A DNA stretch of 64,000 bases, taken from NCBI GenBank assembly GCA_947625985.1, contig CANQQF010000003.1, positions 40,916 through 104,915 of the forward strand, in the 5' to 3' direction. Made by a program: the position numbers and the translations under genes. The stretch is from an uncultured Clostridia bacterium. Lineage in GTDB: Bacteria > Bacillota_A > Clostridia > TANB77 > CAG-508. Positions 39,219 through 47,003 of this stretch are shown here, piece by piece (positions within the stretch are counted from its first letter, which is position 1; every line of letters starts with the position of its first letter). The notes beneath the pieces are model-generated. The model did no database searches. It had not been told where the DNA came from and saw only the letters and a program-made list of their open reading frames with translations.

Positions 39219-39500
39219 TCATCCCATAAAAATATTCATAATAATAAGGAAGATTATAATTAAGACTATACCTACTCCTAAAAATATAGCAAACCATTGT
39301 CCCATAGATAATCCCTTTTTATTTGCCATATCTGTATCATGTTCTGTTTTGTCTTTTTCTAAAAAAACTACAATTAAACCTATTAATGAAAAGAAAAATC
39401 CCCAACAAAAACCTGCAATAGGTGAATATCCTTTATTTTTATGTACAAATGCACAAACTAGACCAATAACAATCCAAATTATAATTGTAACTACATTCAT
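39219..39500 (-). CDS. Small two-helix membrane protein
   Basis: A 93-aa protein with three hydrophobic stretches (~3-18, ~27-46, ~70-92) and a charged loop between them. GYSPIAGFCWGFFFSLIGLIVV resembles many small uncharacterised Bacillota membrane proteins. Function unknown. It starts 3 bp after the stop of the 39504-40076 gene, so the pair is an operon. Confidence 0.65.
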   Translation of the reverse strand: MNVVTIIIWIVIGLVCAFVHKNKGYSPIAGFCWGFFFSLIGLIVVFLEKDKTEHDTDMANKKGLSMGQWFAIFLGVGIVLIIIFLIIMNIFMG

Positions 39501-39503
39501 TTT

Positions 39504-40076
39504 TTATTCTCCTAACTTAACATATTTTAAAATTTCTTTTTTTTCTAATGGTAATACAGCTAAATAAACAGCTGTTAGTCCTACTTCTAGTATAACCATA
39601 TACATATTTGCTTTACTTTTTACCTCTGCTATAGCTTTTTCTTTTTCTTTATTATATTCATCCATTTGCTCATCACTATACATTCTTGACATCATATTTT
39701 CGTAAGATTTAATGCTGTAATCAGACTCAATGGCTTTGTCCATTGAAGAATTAATAGATGCAATATTATTAATACCATTCAAAACACAAAGTACTATAGT
39801 AAATATAATTAAATTTCTCATTACAGTTGGTACATCATTATAAGATATTGTTCTTTTCTTGAATGATGAAGATGTACTTAATTTCCATACAATTATAACT
39901 ATAATTCCTTGTGCTATAACTGCGATTATAGCTTTTAAAACAAGTGATTCCATAGAATTAGTTATTAAAACAAAAGCAACTGTATATATAAATCCAAATA
40001 ATAGTCCCCATAACAACCATTTTCCTATTAAATGTTGTGATATTTTTCCAGCAGAAACCAATTCTTTATTTTCCAT
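39504..40076 (-). CDS. Hypothetical four-helix membrane protein
   Basis: A 190-aa membrane protein with helices at about 20-40, 45-65, 88-108 and 165-185 and a charged loop before the last. I do not recognise it. ATG 40076 follows GGGGG; the frame is open to 40145 but the extra 23 residues precede the binding site. It is the first gene of a two-gene operon. Confidence 0.65.
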   Translation of the reverse strand: MENKELVSAGKISQHLIGKWLLWGLLFGFIYTVAFVLITNSMESLVLKAIIAVIAQGIIVIIVWKLSTSSSFKKRTISYNDVPTVMRNLIIFTIVLCVLNGINNIASINSSMDKAIESDYSIKSYENMMSRMYSDEQMDEYNKEKEKAIAEVKSKANMYMVILEVGLTAVYLAVLPLEKKEILKYVKLGE

Positions 40077-40395
40077 TTTTCCCCCTTTCTTTTGTATAAT
40101 AACATTATTTAACAGTATCTTACCATAAACGATTTTTTTTGACAATACTTTTTTTTATTTAGTTATATGTTTGACGAAAAAACCGCAAAATGGCTAAACA
40201 ATTACCTTTTAGAATAGATATGTACAGAAAAAAACAAGTTTTAAAAAACGTTTGAGAATTATTAAAAAATGCCATTGCATTAAAAATAATTATACATTAA
40301 ATCACAAATTATGTTATAATATATTTGTGTAGAAATTCTCTGTACAAATAACATAAATAAATAAGTTTAAAAATAATATTCAAGGAGAGAGCAAT

Positions 40396-41142
40396 ATGAA
40401 TAAACATAGTAAACAAAAAAGTAAATTAAAATATATAATAGTTATAATTTGTGTTTTAGCCATTATTGGAGGCATAGGTTATTTTGTATATCAAAAATAT
40501 AAAGGAAATTCAAGTGAAGATATTTATAAAGACATAAAAGTAGATGAATCTGAGCCAAATATAAATATAGCAAAAGTAAAATCATTACAACAAGAAAATG
40601 CAGAAGTAAAAGGTTGGATACACATTGATGATACAATAATTGATTATCCTATTTTACAATCACCAGATAATGAATATTATCTAACACACAATTACAAAAA
40701 AGAAGAATCAAAATATGGCTCAATTTATTTAAAAAACAAGTGTGATATATCAAATAATAACTCAAACCTTATCATTTATGGACATAACTTAAATGATGAC
40801 CAAATGTTTAATACTTTATTGAAATATGAAGATAAAAACTTTTATGATACACATAAAACAATTAAAATAGCAACTGATAGTGAAGAACATGAATATTCTA
40901 TCGTATGTGCCTTTAAATCAAGAATATTCTACCAAGATGAAACTGATGTATTTAGATATTATAATTACATAAATTTTGAAAATGAAAGTCAATATAATGA
41001 ATATATAGATAATTGTAAAAAAATACAGTTATATGATACTGGAATATCAGCAAATTATGGAGAACAACTAATTACACTAATCACTTGTGAATATTCTCAA
41101 GAGAATGGAAGAATGGTTGTAGTAGCAAGAAGAAATACTTAA
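40396..41142 (+). CDS. srtB: Class B sortase
   Basis: A 248-aa sortase with an N-terminal membrane anchor (~12-32). WIHIDDTIIDYPILQSPDN and HNYKKEESKYGSIYL are typical of class B enzymes, and the catalytic residues are H130 (YGHNL), C231 (LITCEY) and R239 (GRMVVVARR). SrtB enzymes anchor a few proteins carrying NPxTx-like signals. The three genes encoded head-on to it end in DEPKTG or DEPNTG and are candidate partners. ATG 40396 follows AAGGAGAGAG. Confidence 0.9.
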   Translation: MNKHSKQKSKLKYIIVIICVLAIIGGIGYFVYQKYKGNSSEDIYKDIKVDESEPNINIAKVKSLQQENAEVKGWIHIDDTIIDYPILQSPDNEYYLTHNYKKEESKYGSIYLKNKCDISNNNSNLIIYGHNLNDDQMFNTLLKYEDKNFYDTHKTIKIATDSEEHEYSIVCAFKSRIFYQDETDVFRYYNYINFENESQYNEYIDNCKKIQLYDTGISANYGEQLITLITCEYSQENGRMVVVARRNT

Positions 41143-41161
41143 AATTGAATATAAAAAAGTA

Positions 41162-41203
41162 AAAAAGTGAGTATAAGAAAATTATATCTTATCTCACTTT
41201 TCT
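41162..41203. terminator. Bidirectional terminator between srtB and the paralogue array
   Basis: AAAAAGTGAG and CTCACTTTTC with an inner ATAAGA/TCTTAT helix form a long hairpin flanked by A and T runs, placed between convergent genes. Confidence 0.8.
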
Positions 41204-41220
41204 TTTTTTATCATAATTTA

Positions 41221-42105
41221 TTAAAATACTAACCCTGTGTTTGGCTCATCATCTAATATATGTTGTTTACTGGTTTCTTGATTTTGAGTTTCTGTTTGAC
41301 TTTCTGTTGGATTTTCTGTTTGCTCATTTGTAGTTGGCATTTGTTCTGTTTCTGATGGTACAGGCGTAGGCACTGATGCTGTGATTTCTTCAAATGTGAT
41401 TCGTCTTATGTAACCATTATCCATAGTATATTCAGCTTTATATTTAGCATCTTCCCTTATATTATCATATATGCTTCCTAAATCTTCTTCTGATGACTTC
41501 CCATTTATAGTTAGCCCCATTGATGGATAGTTTTCTGTTATTGTCCAATTGAAAACAGCAAATCTCTTAATTATTTCTTTTATATCTTTCCCAGTAACTT
41601 CAGATGGACTTTGTGGTATATATGTATTTACAATGCTATTCCAAACTTCTTTTGAATAATATGGTATTCCAAATGTTGTATCTGTTGGCATAACACCTGG
41701 ATATGTATATTCTAATCCTTCTATTGTAAAAGACCTAATATATCCGTCATCTTTTGTTGAATAGCTTACATTATATTTTTTATCAGGATTGTTTCTTGTG
41801 TTTTCTGAATTATACAGACCGTAAATATACAAGCTAATTAAATCTGATTTTCCATTAACAGAAAACCAATCTTTATTTTCCATATTTGATCGAGTAAGTG
41901 TGTAAAGAAAGTCGCCTAATTCTTTTGGACTTTTTTCTGTTGAACTATTTTCTGTTAGACCTAATTCTTCTATTATTTTTTTGTTATATTCTTCTTTAGG
42001 CATTGATACATCAATTACTTCTGCAAATACTTTAAAATTGCAACATACCCCTATTGATAGTAAAAATACTAGTAGTATACTTATTATTTTTTTTGTTCTT
42101 TCCAT
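41221..42105 (-). CDS. Secreted repeat protein, paralogue 1
   Basis: A 294-aa exported protein. The signal peptide (~1-27) has KKIISILLVFLLSIGVCCNFKVFA. Two similar modules follow: one from WFSVNGKSDLISL to GYIRSFTIEGLEY, the other from LTINGKSSEEDL to GYIRRITFEEIT, so the protein has an internal duplication. A Thr/Glu/Gln-rich linker ends in HILDDEPNTGLVF. ATG 42105 follows AGGAG; the longer frame would include that site. Function unknown. It has two tandem paralogues and a head-on class B sortase neighbour, which suggests a cell-surface role. Confidence 0.75.
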   Translation of the reverse strand: MERTKKIISILLVFLLSIGVCCNFKVFAEVIDVSMPKEEYNKKIIEELGLTENSSTEKSPKELGDFLYTLTRSNMENKDWFSVNGKSDLISLYIYGLYNSENTRNNPDKKYNVSYSTKDDGYIRSFTIEGLEYTYPGVMPTDTTFGIPYYSKEVWNSIVNTYIPQSPSEVTGKDIKEIIKRFAVFNWTITENYPSMGLTINGKSSEEDLGSIYDNIREDAKYKAEYTMDNGYIRRITFEEITASVPTPVPSETEQMPTTNEQTENPTESQTETQNQETSKQHILDDEPNTGLVF

Positions 42106-42109
42106 ATTT

Positions 42110-42178
42110 TTTCTCCTCATATATAATTTTTAATTTTATAATCCTGTTTTAGGCTCATCATCTAATACGTGTTGTTTA
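42110..42178. repeat. 69-bp perfect direct repeat, copy 1
   Basis: This stretch covers the end of paralogue 2, the gap, and the ribosome binding site of paralogue 1. It is identical to 42992-43060, at the equivalent place between paralogues 2 and 3. Perfect identity amid diverged genes points to a recent tandem duplication or gene conversion. Confidence 0.85.
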
Positions 42179-42987
42179 TTATTATCTTGATTTTGAGTAT
42201 CTGTCTGGCTTTCTGTTTGCTCACTTGTAGTCGGTGTTTGTTCTGTTTCTGATGGTACAGGCGTAGGTACTGATGTTGTAATTTCTTCTACTGTAAGATG
42301 TCTTATATATCCATTGTCCATAGTGTATTCAACTTTATATTTAGCAGTTTCTTTTATACTATTAGCAATGCTAGTTATTTCGCTTGGCAATATTTTTCCA
42401 TTTACTGATAATCCCCATTCAGGATGATTTTCTGTTAAAACCATATTTGTTGCAGCAATTCTAACTATTGGTGTTATCAAGTCCTTTCCATTAACTTCAG
42501 TTGGATTTTGTGATTCAGTTATTTTTATAGAGTTATTCCAATATTCTCTTGAGTAAAATGGTATTCCAAATTCTGTTTCCGTTGGCATAACACCAGGATA
42601 TGTAAATTCTAGTCCATCTATCGTAAAAGATCTAATATATCCACCAGTTTCTGAATATCCTACATTATATTTTTTATTAGGATTTTGTTGTTGATTTCTT
42701 AAAGCAGATTGATAATAAATAGTCAAACTAATTAAATCTGACTTTCCATTAAGAATAAGCCAATCTTGTTGTACTAAATTTACATCCGCCATTGAATCAA
42801 TAAACTCTAATACATAATCTACATCTTTTAGTGTTGGATTTTGCTCTAAACCTAAATCTTTTAGCATTCCTTCATTATATTCTTCTTTCGACATTGGTAA
42901 TTCAACTTCTTGTGCGAATACTTTAAAATTGCAACATACTCCTATTGATAGTAAAAAAAACAATAATATACTTATAATTTTTTTCAT
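42136..42987 (-). CDS. Secreted repeat protein, paralogue 2
   Basis: A 283-aa exported protein with the same layout as paralogue 1: signal peptide, two NGK...GYIR-type modules (the first ending RSFTIDGLEFTYPG, the second RHLTVEEITTSV), a Thr/Gln-rich linker and a C-terminal HVLDDEPKTGL. ATG 42987 follows AGGAG. Divergence from its neighbours is spread over the mature part, while signal peptide, linker and tail are most alike. Function unknown. Confidence 0.75.
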   Translation of the reverse strand: MKKIISILLFFLLSIGVCCNFKVFAQEVELPMSKEEYNEGMLKDLGLEQNPTLKDVDYVLEFIDSMADVNLVQQDWLILNGKSDLISLTIYYQSALRNQQQNPNKKYNVGYSETGGYIRSFTIDGLEFTYPGVMPTETEFGIPFYSREYWNNSIKITESQNPTEVNGKDLITPIVRIAATNMVLTENHPEWGLSVNGKILPSEITSIANSIKETAKYKVEYTMDNGYIRHLTVEEITTSVPTPVPSETEQTPTTSEQTESQTDTQNQDNNKQHVLDDEPKTGL

Positions 42988-42991
42988 ATGC

Positions 42992-43060
42992 TTTCTCCTC
43001 ATATATAATTTTTAATTTTATAATCCTGTTTTAGGCTCATCATCTAATACGTGTTGTTTA
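42992..43060. repeat. 69-bp perfect direct repeat, copy 2
   Basis: Identical to 42110-42178. It spans the end of the third paralogue and the gap to paralogue 2, marking the unit of tandem duplication (about 880 bp). Confidence 0.85.
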
Positions 43061-43860
43061 ACAGTTTCTTTATTTTGAGTATCTGTTGTACTTTCTGTTG
43101 GATTACTTGGAGTTTCTTCTTGTTCTGTTTCTGATGGTAGAGGCGTAGGTATTGATGCTGTGATTTCTTCAATTGTAAAATTTCTTATATAACCATTATC
43201 CATAGTGTATTCTACTTTATATTTAGCATCGTTTTTTATACTTCTAGCGAAGCTCTCCATGTCTTTTTGCTTTGTTATTCCGTTTATTGTTAGTCCCCAT
43301 GTTTCATGGTTTTATGTTAAAACATAATTTGTTGAAAGCAAACTATCCCACATTACTTCGCTCAAATCTTTTCCACTGATTTCGGATGGGCTTTGTGGTA
43401 TATATTCTTTTACAATGTTATTCCAATCTTCTCGTGAGAAAAAAGGTACTCCAAATGTTGTATCTGTTGGCATATCACCAGGGTATTCCAAATCTAATCC
43501 AACTATTGTAAACGATCTAATATATCCGTTTTTTTTTGAATAACTTACATTATATGTTTTATCAGAATAAGTAGAATAACTAAATAAGCTAATTAAATCC
43601 GACTTTCCATTAACGGAAAACCAACCACTTTTTCTCGTATTTGTCATAATCATTGTTTCGAGAATATCATCTAATTCTTGTCCATTTTTTTCTGTTGAAG
43701 TATTTTCTTTTAGACCAAATTCTTCTATTATGTTTTTATTATATTCATCTTCTGACATTGATACATCAATTTCTTGTGCAAATACTTTAAAATTACAACA
43801 TACCCCTATTGATAGTAAAAACACCAATAGTATGCTTATAATTTTTTTCGTTTTCTCCAT
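43018..43860 (-). pseudogene. Secreted repeat protein, paralogue 3, interrupted by one stop codon
   Basis: Same signal peptide, modules, linker and HVLDDEPKTGL tail as paralogues 1 and 2. The frame is continuous except for TAA at 43312-43314, where the paralogues encode glutamate (VLTENH and TITENY; here VLT-stop-NHETWGL). A single GAA-to-TAA change explains it. Without readthrough the product is a 182-aa protein with only the first module. Recent inactivation or a tolerated truncation are both possible. Confidence 0.85.
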
Positions 43861-43932
43861 ACTCTTTCTCCTTTTTTATTTTTAAAACAATTTTATAACA
43901 ATGCTCCTATCCTACCGTTTAATTTTATTTTT

Positions 43933-44763
43933 TTATTCTTCTTCAAATACTCCGTATTCTGGCACTTTCATTTCTTTTATGATTTTTGTAGCTTTAATTA
44001 ATGCTGGAACATATAATAAGACTTGCACAATATATATAATGATGGTTCTTACACCGTCTGATCCACCTGTCACATAATTTCCTATAGTAGTATCGCTTGT
44101 AAACATTATAGCTTGCATTAAGAAAAAGTCATTTAAAGTATGAACTAAAGCAGTAGCCCATAAGTTTCTTGTTTTTAAATATACGGCTGCCAAAAGTACA
44201 CCTATTGCACCTGTTTGAAGAGTTTTTCCTACAGATTCTATAATGCCTGTTAAATCGTGGCTTGCACCTACTATATATGTATAAACATGAACTGCTCCAA
44301 ATATAATAGAAGATATTATTATAGCTATCCAAATACCTTTACGTGTATTTCCTGCTTTTCTTAAAAATCCTTGAAATACTACACCTCTAAATAGGCTCTC
44401 TTCAAATAAACCTACTGTAATACATAATATAAAGTAAGATAATTCTTTTAGTAATAGCTCTTTTGAAAATCCGAAATTAAGGATTCCAGGAATAAATATT
44501 AATATTCCTAAAATAAAAGCTAGAATTAAAAGATACCTATTTTTTCTTAATGTTTCTGAAAATCCTTCCTTCACGTTTGATAGTGACTTTTTTGCACCCA
44601 TTAAAATCATAATTCCAATCATAATAGCTGATAACACTATTCTTAATAGTGCCATTGTTAAAGGACTATCGTTGCTAATAGGTATATACATTATTGAAGC
44701 TACTCCTATTATTAACCCAATAATTGCTACTAATATTGGATGTTTTCTCATTGTTTTTACCAT
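43933..44763 (-). CDS. CPBP family intramembrane metalloprotease
   Basis: A 276-aa membrane protein with about eight hydrophobic segments. The three motifs of the family are present: EESLFRG (EExxxR), FGAVHV (FxxxH) and HTLNDF. Members (Abi/CAAX-like) cleave prenylated or peptide substrates, or act in bacteriocin self-immunity. Its neighbours are small membrane proteins and the secreted paralogues. The target is unknown. ATG at 44763 or the internal ATG at 44751 are both possible. Confidence 0.85.
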   Translation of the reverse strand: MVKTMRKHPILVAIIGLIIGVASIMYIPISNDSPLTMALLRIVLSAIMIGIMILMGAKKSLSNVKEGFSETLRKNRYLLILAFILGILIFIPGILNFGFSKELLLKELSYFILCITVGLFEESLFRGVVFQGFLRKAGNTRKGIWIAIIISSIIFGAVHVYTYIVGASHDLTGIIESVGKTLQTGAIGVLLAAVYLKTRNLWATALVHTLNDFFLMQAIMFTSDTTIGNYVTGGSDGVRTIIIYIVQVLLYVPALIKATKIIKEMKVPEYGVFEEE

Positions 44764-44792
44764 TTTTCTTTTTTCCTTTCTTTTTTTATTTT

Positions 44793-45266
44793 TTATTCTA
44801 CTACTTTTCTAGCATATCTAATATAATAGAACATTATTATTAGACCTAATACACTAGAACAAAGTGAACTGATACTCGTTTGATCTTTTGTCAAAGAGAT
44901 AATCATAGGTATTAAACCTATAAGACCTATTACAAAAACTATTGTTGCTAATATTATATTAGCTTTTCCTTTACTTGTTTCATTTGCCTGGCGTAAACCT
45001 GCAATTCCAAGATATACGTCAAATAATACTCCAATTGCTGTTACACCTATTGTTCCATAAACTGCCACATCTACTACTTTATCTTCCATTCCACCTAGTT
45101 CTTCAGATGCTCCTTCAGTTTGGCTTACGTACTCTTCTGTTAATTTTTTTGCATTTTCTCTTAATTCTCCAGTTGCAAAACTTATTCCCATAAGAACTAT
45201 ATTAAAGATTGCTAAAATGATGATTACGTAACTGGTTATTTTTAGATTTTTCTTATGTTCCTCCAT
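44793..45266 (-). CDS. Hypothetical four-helix membrane protein
   Basis: A 157-aa protein with hydrophobic segments at ~10-30, ~70-90, ~102-122 and ~130-150 and a charged acidic loop (~35-62). I do not recognise it. ATG 45266 follows GGAG. It is probably co-transcribed with the CPBP protease gene 29 bp downstream. It is the last host-like gene before the prophage. Confidence 0.65.
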   Translation of the reverse strand: MEEHKKNLKITSYVIIILAIFNIVLMGISFATGELRENAKKLTEEYVSQTEGASEELGGMEDKVVDVAVYGTIGVTAIGVLFDVYLGIAGLRQANETSKGKANIILATIVFVIGLIGLIPMIISLTKDQTSISSLCSSVLGLIIMFYYIRYARKVVE

Positions 45267-45631
45267 TTTTTTCTCCTTTCATTTTTTATTTTATTTTTTA
45301 ATGTTAATAACTTTATAATATAATATTCTGACTGTTTGATAGCAAAAAATTAGTATTTTGCACTCTTATTATAATTGCAAAAAAAAATACCATCCTTTTT
45401 TAGAATGATATTTTATCTTCTGTTCAAAACTTTAAAAAAGTTCGAACAGAAACATTGTTGGTGCAGATACCCAAACATGTTAAATTTAATTGCTTTTTAA
45501 AGTCTTGTTTTTGTGTTTTATTTCTTGTTCAGTTCTCGTTTCTTGCTTATATCAACATTTTTGCGTTTTCTTTCTTTTTTAGTATTTATTTTTATTTTTT
45601 ACTTCTTTTCTCTATTGCATTATTTATTGCA
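45267..45631. other. Host-prophage junction gap without a convincing gene
   Basis: These 365 bp contain the promoter side of the 157-aa gene, a terminator at 45385-45414, a further hairpin TTCTGTTC/GAACAGAA near 45418-45451, and an A-rich stretch after the amidase. One left attachment site of the prophage probably lies here, but no duplicated core or tRNA end is recognisable without the other end of the element. Confidence 0.5.
45385..45414 (-). terminator. Terminator at the end of the prophage late operon
   Basis: On the minus strand AAAATATCATTC pairs completely (with G-U pairs) to GGATGGTATTTT and is followed by a long T run. It lies ~220 bp past the amidase stop. Confidence 0.7.
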
Positions 45632-46567
45632 TTACTTTTTACAGTAATCAAGACAAATCCAACCTGCTCCATTTAATAGATAACCCCAATTATTTAGATT
45701 GTATGAAACACCTTGTTTAGAGCCTCTATTTAGCTTACTAACGACTTTTGATGAGGTATTTGGAGATTGCCTAACATTCAACACGCTAGCTGTAACTTCA
45801 TAGCTTCCTGCTCTGTCTCGTGATACTTTTGAACAATATCCTAAATGTATCCAACCTGCACCATTTAATAAATGTCCCCAATCTCCTTGAACATAATCTA
45901 CTCCTTGAAGACTACCTGTTTTAAGAGTTGTTACTATTTTATAATTTGTCCCTGCTCCTGTTCTGACGTTAAGTGAAGTATTTACAACATAACTTCCAGC
46001 TTTACTTGTATCTACATTTTGAGGTATAGATGATATATTTCCACTATTCTTTTTTAATCCAAATCCTTCAGCTATTCCATCGCAAATAGCTTGACAAATA
46101 CTGTCTTTATTATTTTGATATGTATTAACATCTGATGAATTATCAATAAAACAAGTTTCAAGCAATGCTGAACTTACTCCGCTTCTTTTAGCTCTAGCAA
46201 TTACGTTAAAATTTTTTCTCTTAACTCCTCTAACACTAAAATAATTCGATAATTTATCCATTACTTTTTGTTCGACCTTCGTGCCAGCTTCTTCACGTGT
46301 TACATATATTTCTGTACCTTTCCCGCCACCTGCATTAAAATGTACTTCAAAAACATAATTATAATTTGCAAAATTAACTGCTAAATTGCCACGATTAACA
46401 TCTGTATAAGCATTTCTACTTTGAGGATAAATATCAACTTGAGCATATTGTCTTAATTTAGGAGCTAATGTATTTACTACTTCTCTAGTCAAATCTGCTT
46501 CTCTATATCCATTTCCACAAGCACCTACATCTCCTGCACCATGTCCACTAATTAATAATATTTTCAT
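45632..46567 (-). CDS. Endolysin: N-acetylmuramoyl-L-alanine amidase with two SH3 domains
   Basis: A 311-aa lysin. Residues 1-~173 are an Amidase_3 domain: zinc ligands appear in ISGHGAGDVG (H9), the GYREADLT glutamate and FEVHFNAG, with the catalytic LLETCFIDN near the end. Two bacterial SH3 repeats follow (~185-248 and ~254-311), each with SLNVRTGAGTNYK- or VLNVRQSPNTSSK-type starts, for wall binding. It cleaves the stem peptide from glycan at lysis. ATG 46567 follows GGAGG, a normal start. Confidence 0.92.
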   Translation of the reverse strand: MKILLISGHGAGDVGACGNGYREADLTREVVNTLAPKLRQYAQVDIYPQSRNAYTDVNRGNLAVNFANYNYVFEVHFNAGGGKGTEIYVTREEAGTKVEQKVMDKLSNYFSVRGVKRKNFNVIARAKRSGVSSALLETCFIDNSSDVNTYQNNKDSICQAICDGIAEGFGLKKNSGNISSIPQNVDTSKAGSYVVNTSLNVRTGAGTNYKIVTTLKTGSLQGVDYVQGDWGHLLNGAGWIHLGYCSKVSRDRAGSYEVTASVLNVRQSPNTSSKVVSKLNRGSKQGVSYNLNNWGYLLNGAGWICLDYCKK

Positions 46568-46768
46568 TTACTTTTCCTCCATTTCTGGCAAACCTGCCAC
46601 ACTTGTTAATAATGATAATATTCCTGCTAGTAAACTTGCACTTCCTACTGCTAGCCAATTAACGTCACCCATAGCTACAGACGTTCCTATTGTTGCTATT
46701 GCTGTTTGAGCTACTGTTTTCAATGCTCTTATTCCTGCATATTTTATCCATTCTTTAATTTTATCCAT
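46568..46768 (-). CDS. Phage holin (r1t-like)
   Basis: A 66-aa protein with a short charged N terminus, a first hydrophobic helix (~14-32) and a second (~38-58), ending in acidic residues. The IRALKTVAQTAIATIG and LAVGSASLLAGILSLLTS segments resemble r1t-type holins. I use ATG 46768, about nine bases after GAGGGGAG; ATG 46777 is too close to that site. It overlaps the upstream gene by 8 bp. It would permeabilise the membrane for the amidase encoded next. Confidence 0.85.
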   Translation of the reverse strand: MDKIKEWIKYAGIRALKTVAQTAIATIGTSVAMGDVNWLAVGSASLLAGILSLLTSVAGLPEMEEK

Positions 46769-47003
46769 TCTTTTCATCTCCCCTCTTTTCTAAATTCTTA
46801 ACTTTCTCTTCCAATATCGGAATACGCTGTGCGAAGTTGTTATGCAACCTCACTTCACGAGTTAATTCCTCTAACTTTGTATCTGTTATAGCTTGGTTTT
46901 TATCTAATTGTGTTTCAGTTTTTTTATTGCTCATCATATTTGAGATAACTACACCAATTAAGGCTAGTCCTCCTGAAATTATTGAAGTTATTATTGCTTC
47001 CAT
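46761..47003 (-). CDS. XhlA-like holin accessory protein
   Basis: An 80-aa protein with an N-terminal membrane helix (~3-24) and a coiled-coil tail (LDKNQAITDTKLEELTREV, then RIPILEEKVKNLEKRG). This matches the size and plan of XhlA-like or phage holin-associated proteins. ATG 47003 is a normal start overlapping the fibre gene stop (TAATG), after GAGGAGGTGGAG. Confidence 0.7.
   Translation of the reverse strand: MEAIITSIISGGLALIGVVISNMMSNKKTETQLDKNQAITDTKLEELTREVRLHNNFAQRIPILEEKVKNLEKRGDEKNG

Noticed and set aside
40280..40330. Promoter of srtB
   Set aside because: A TATAAT is present near 40314, but I see no acceptable -35 box at the right distance, so I did not list it.
45440..45490. Prophage attachment site or tRNA 3' end (a stretch reading GGTATCTGCACCA on the minus strand)
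   Set aside because: No T-loop or acceptor stem precedes it, and the matching right end is outside the window, so no core can be shown.
45455..45676. Plus-strand ORF of 73 codons at the prophage edge
   Set aside because: It is a hydrophobic reading of the A/T-rich gap and of the amidase end on the other strand, with no binding site.
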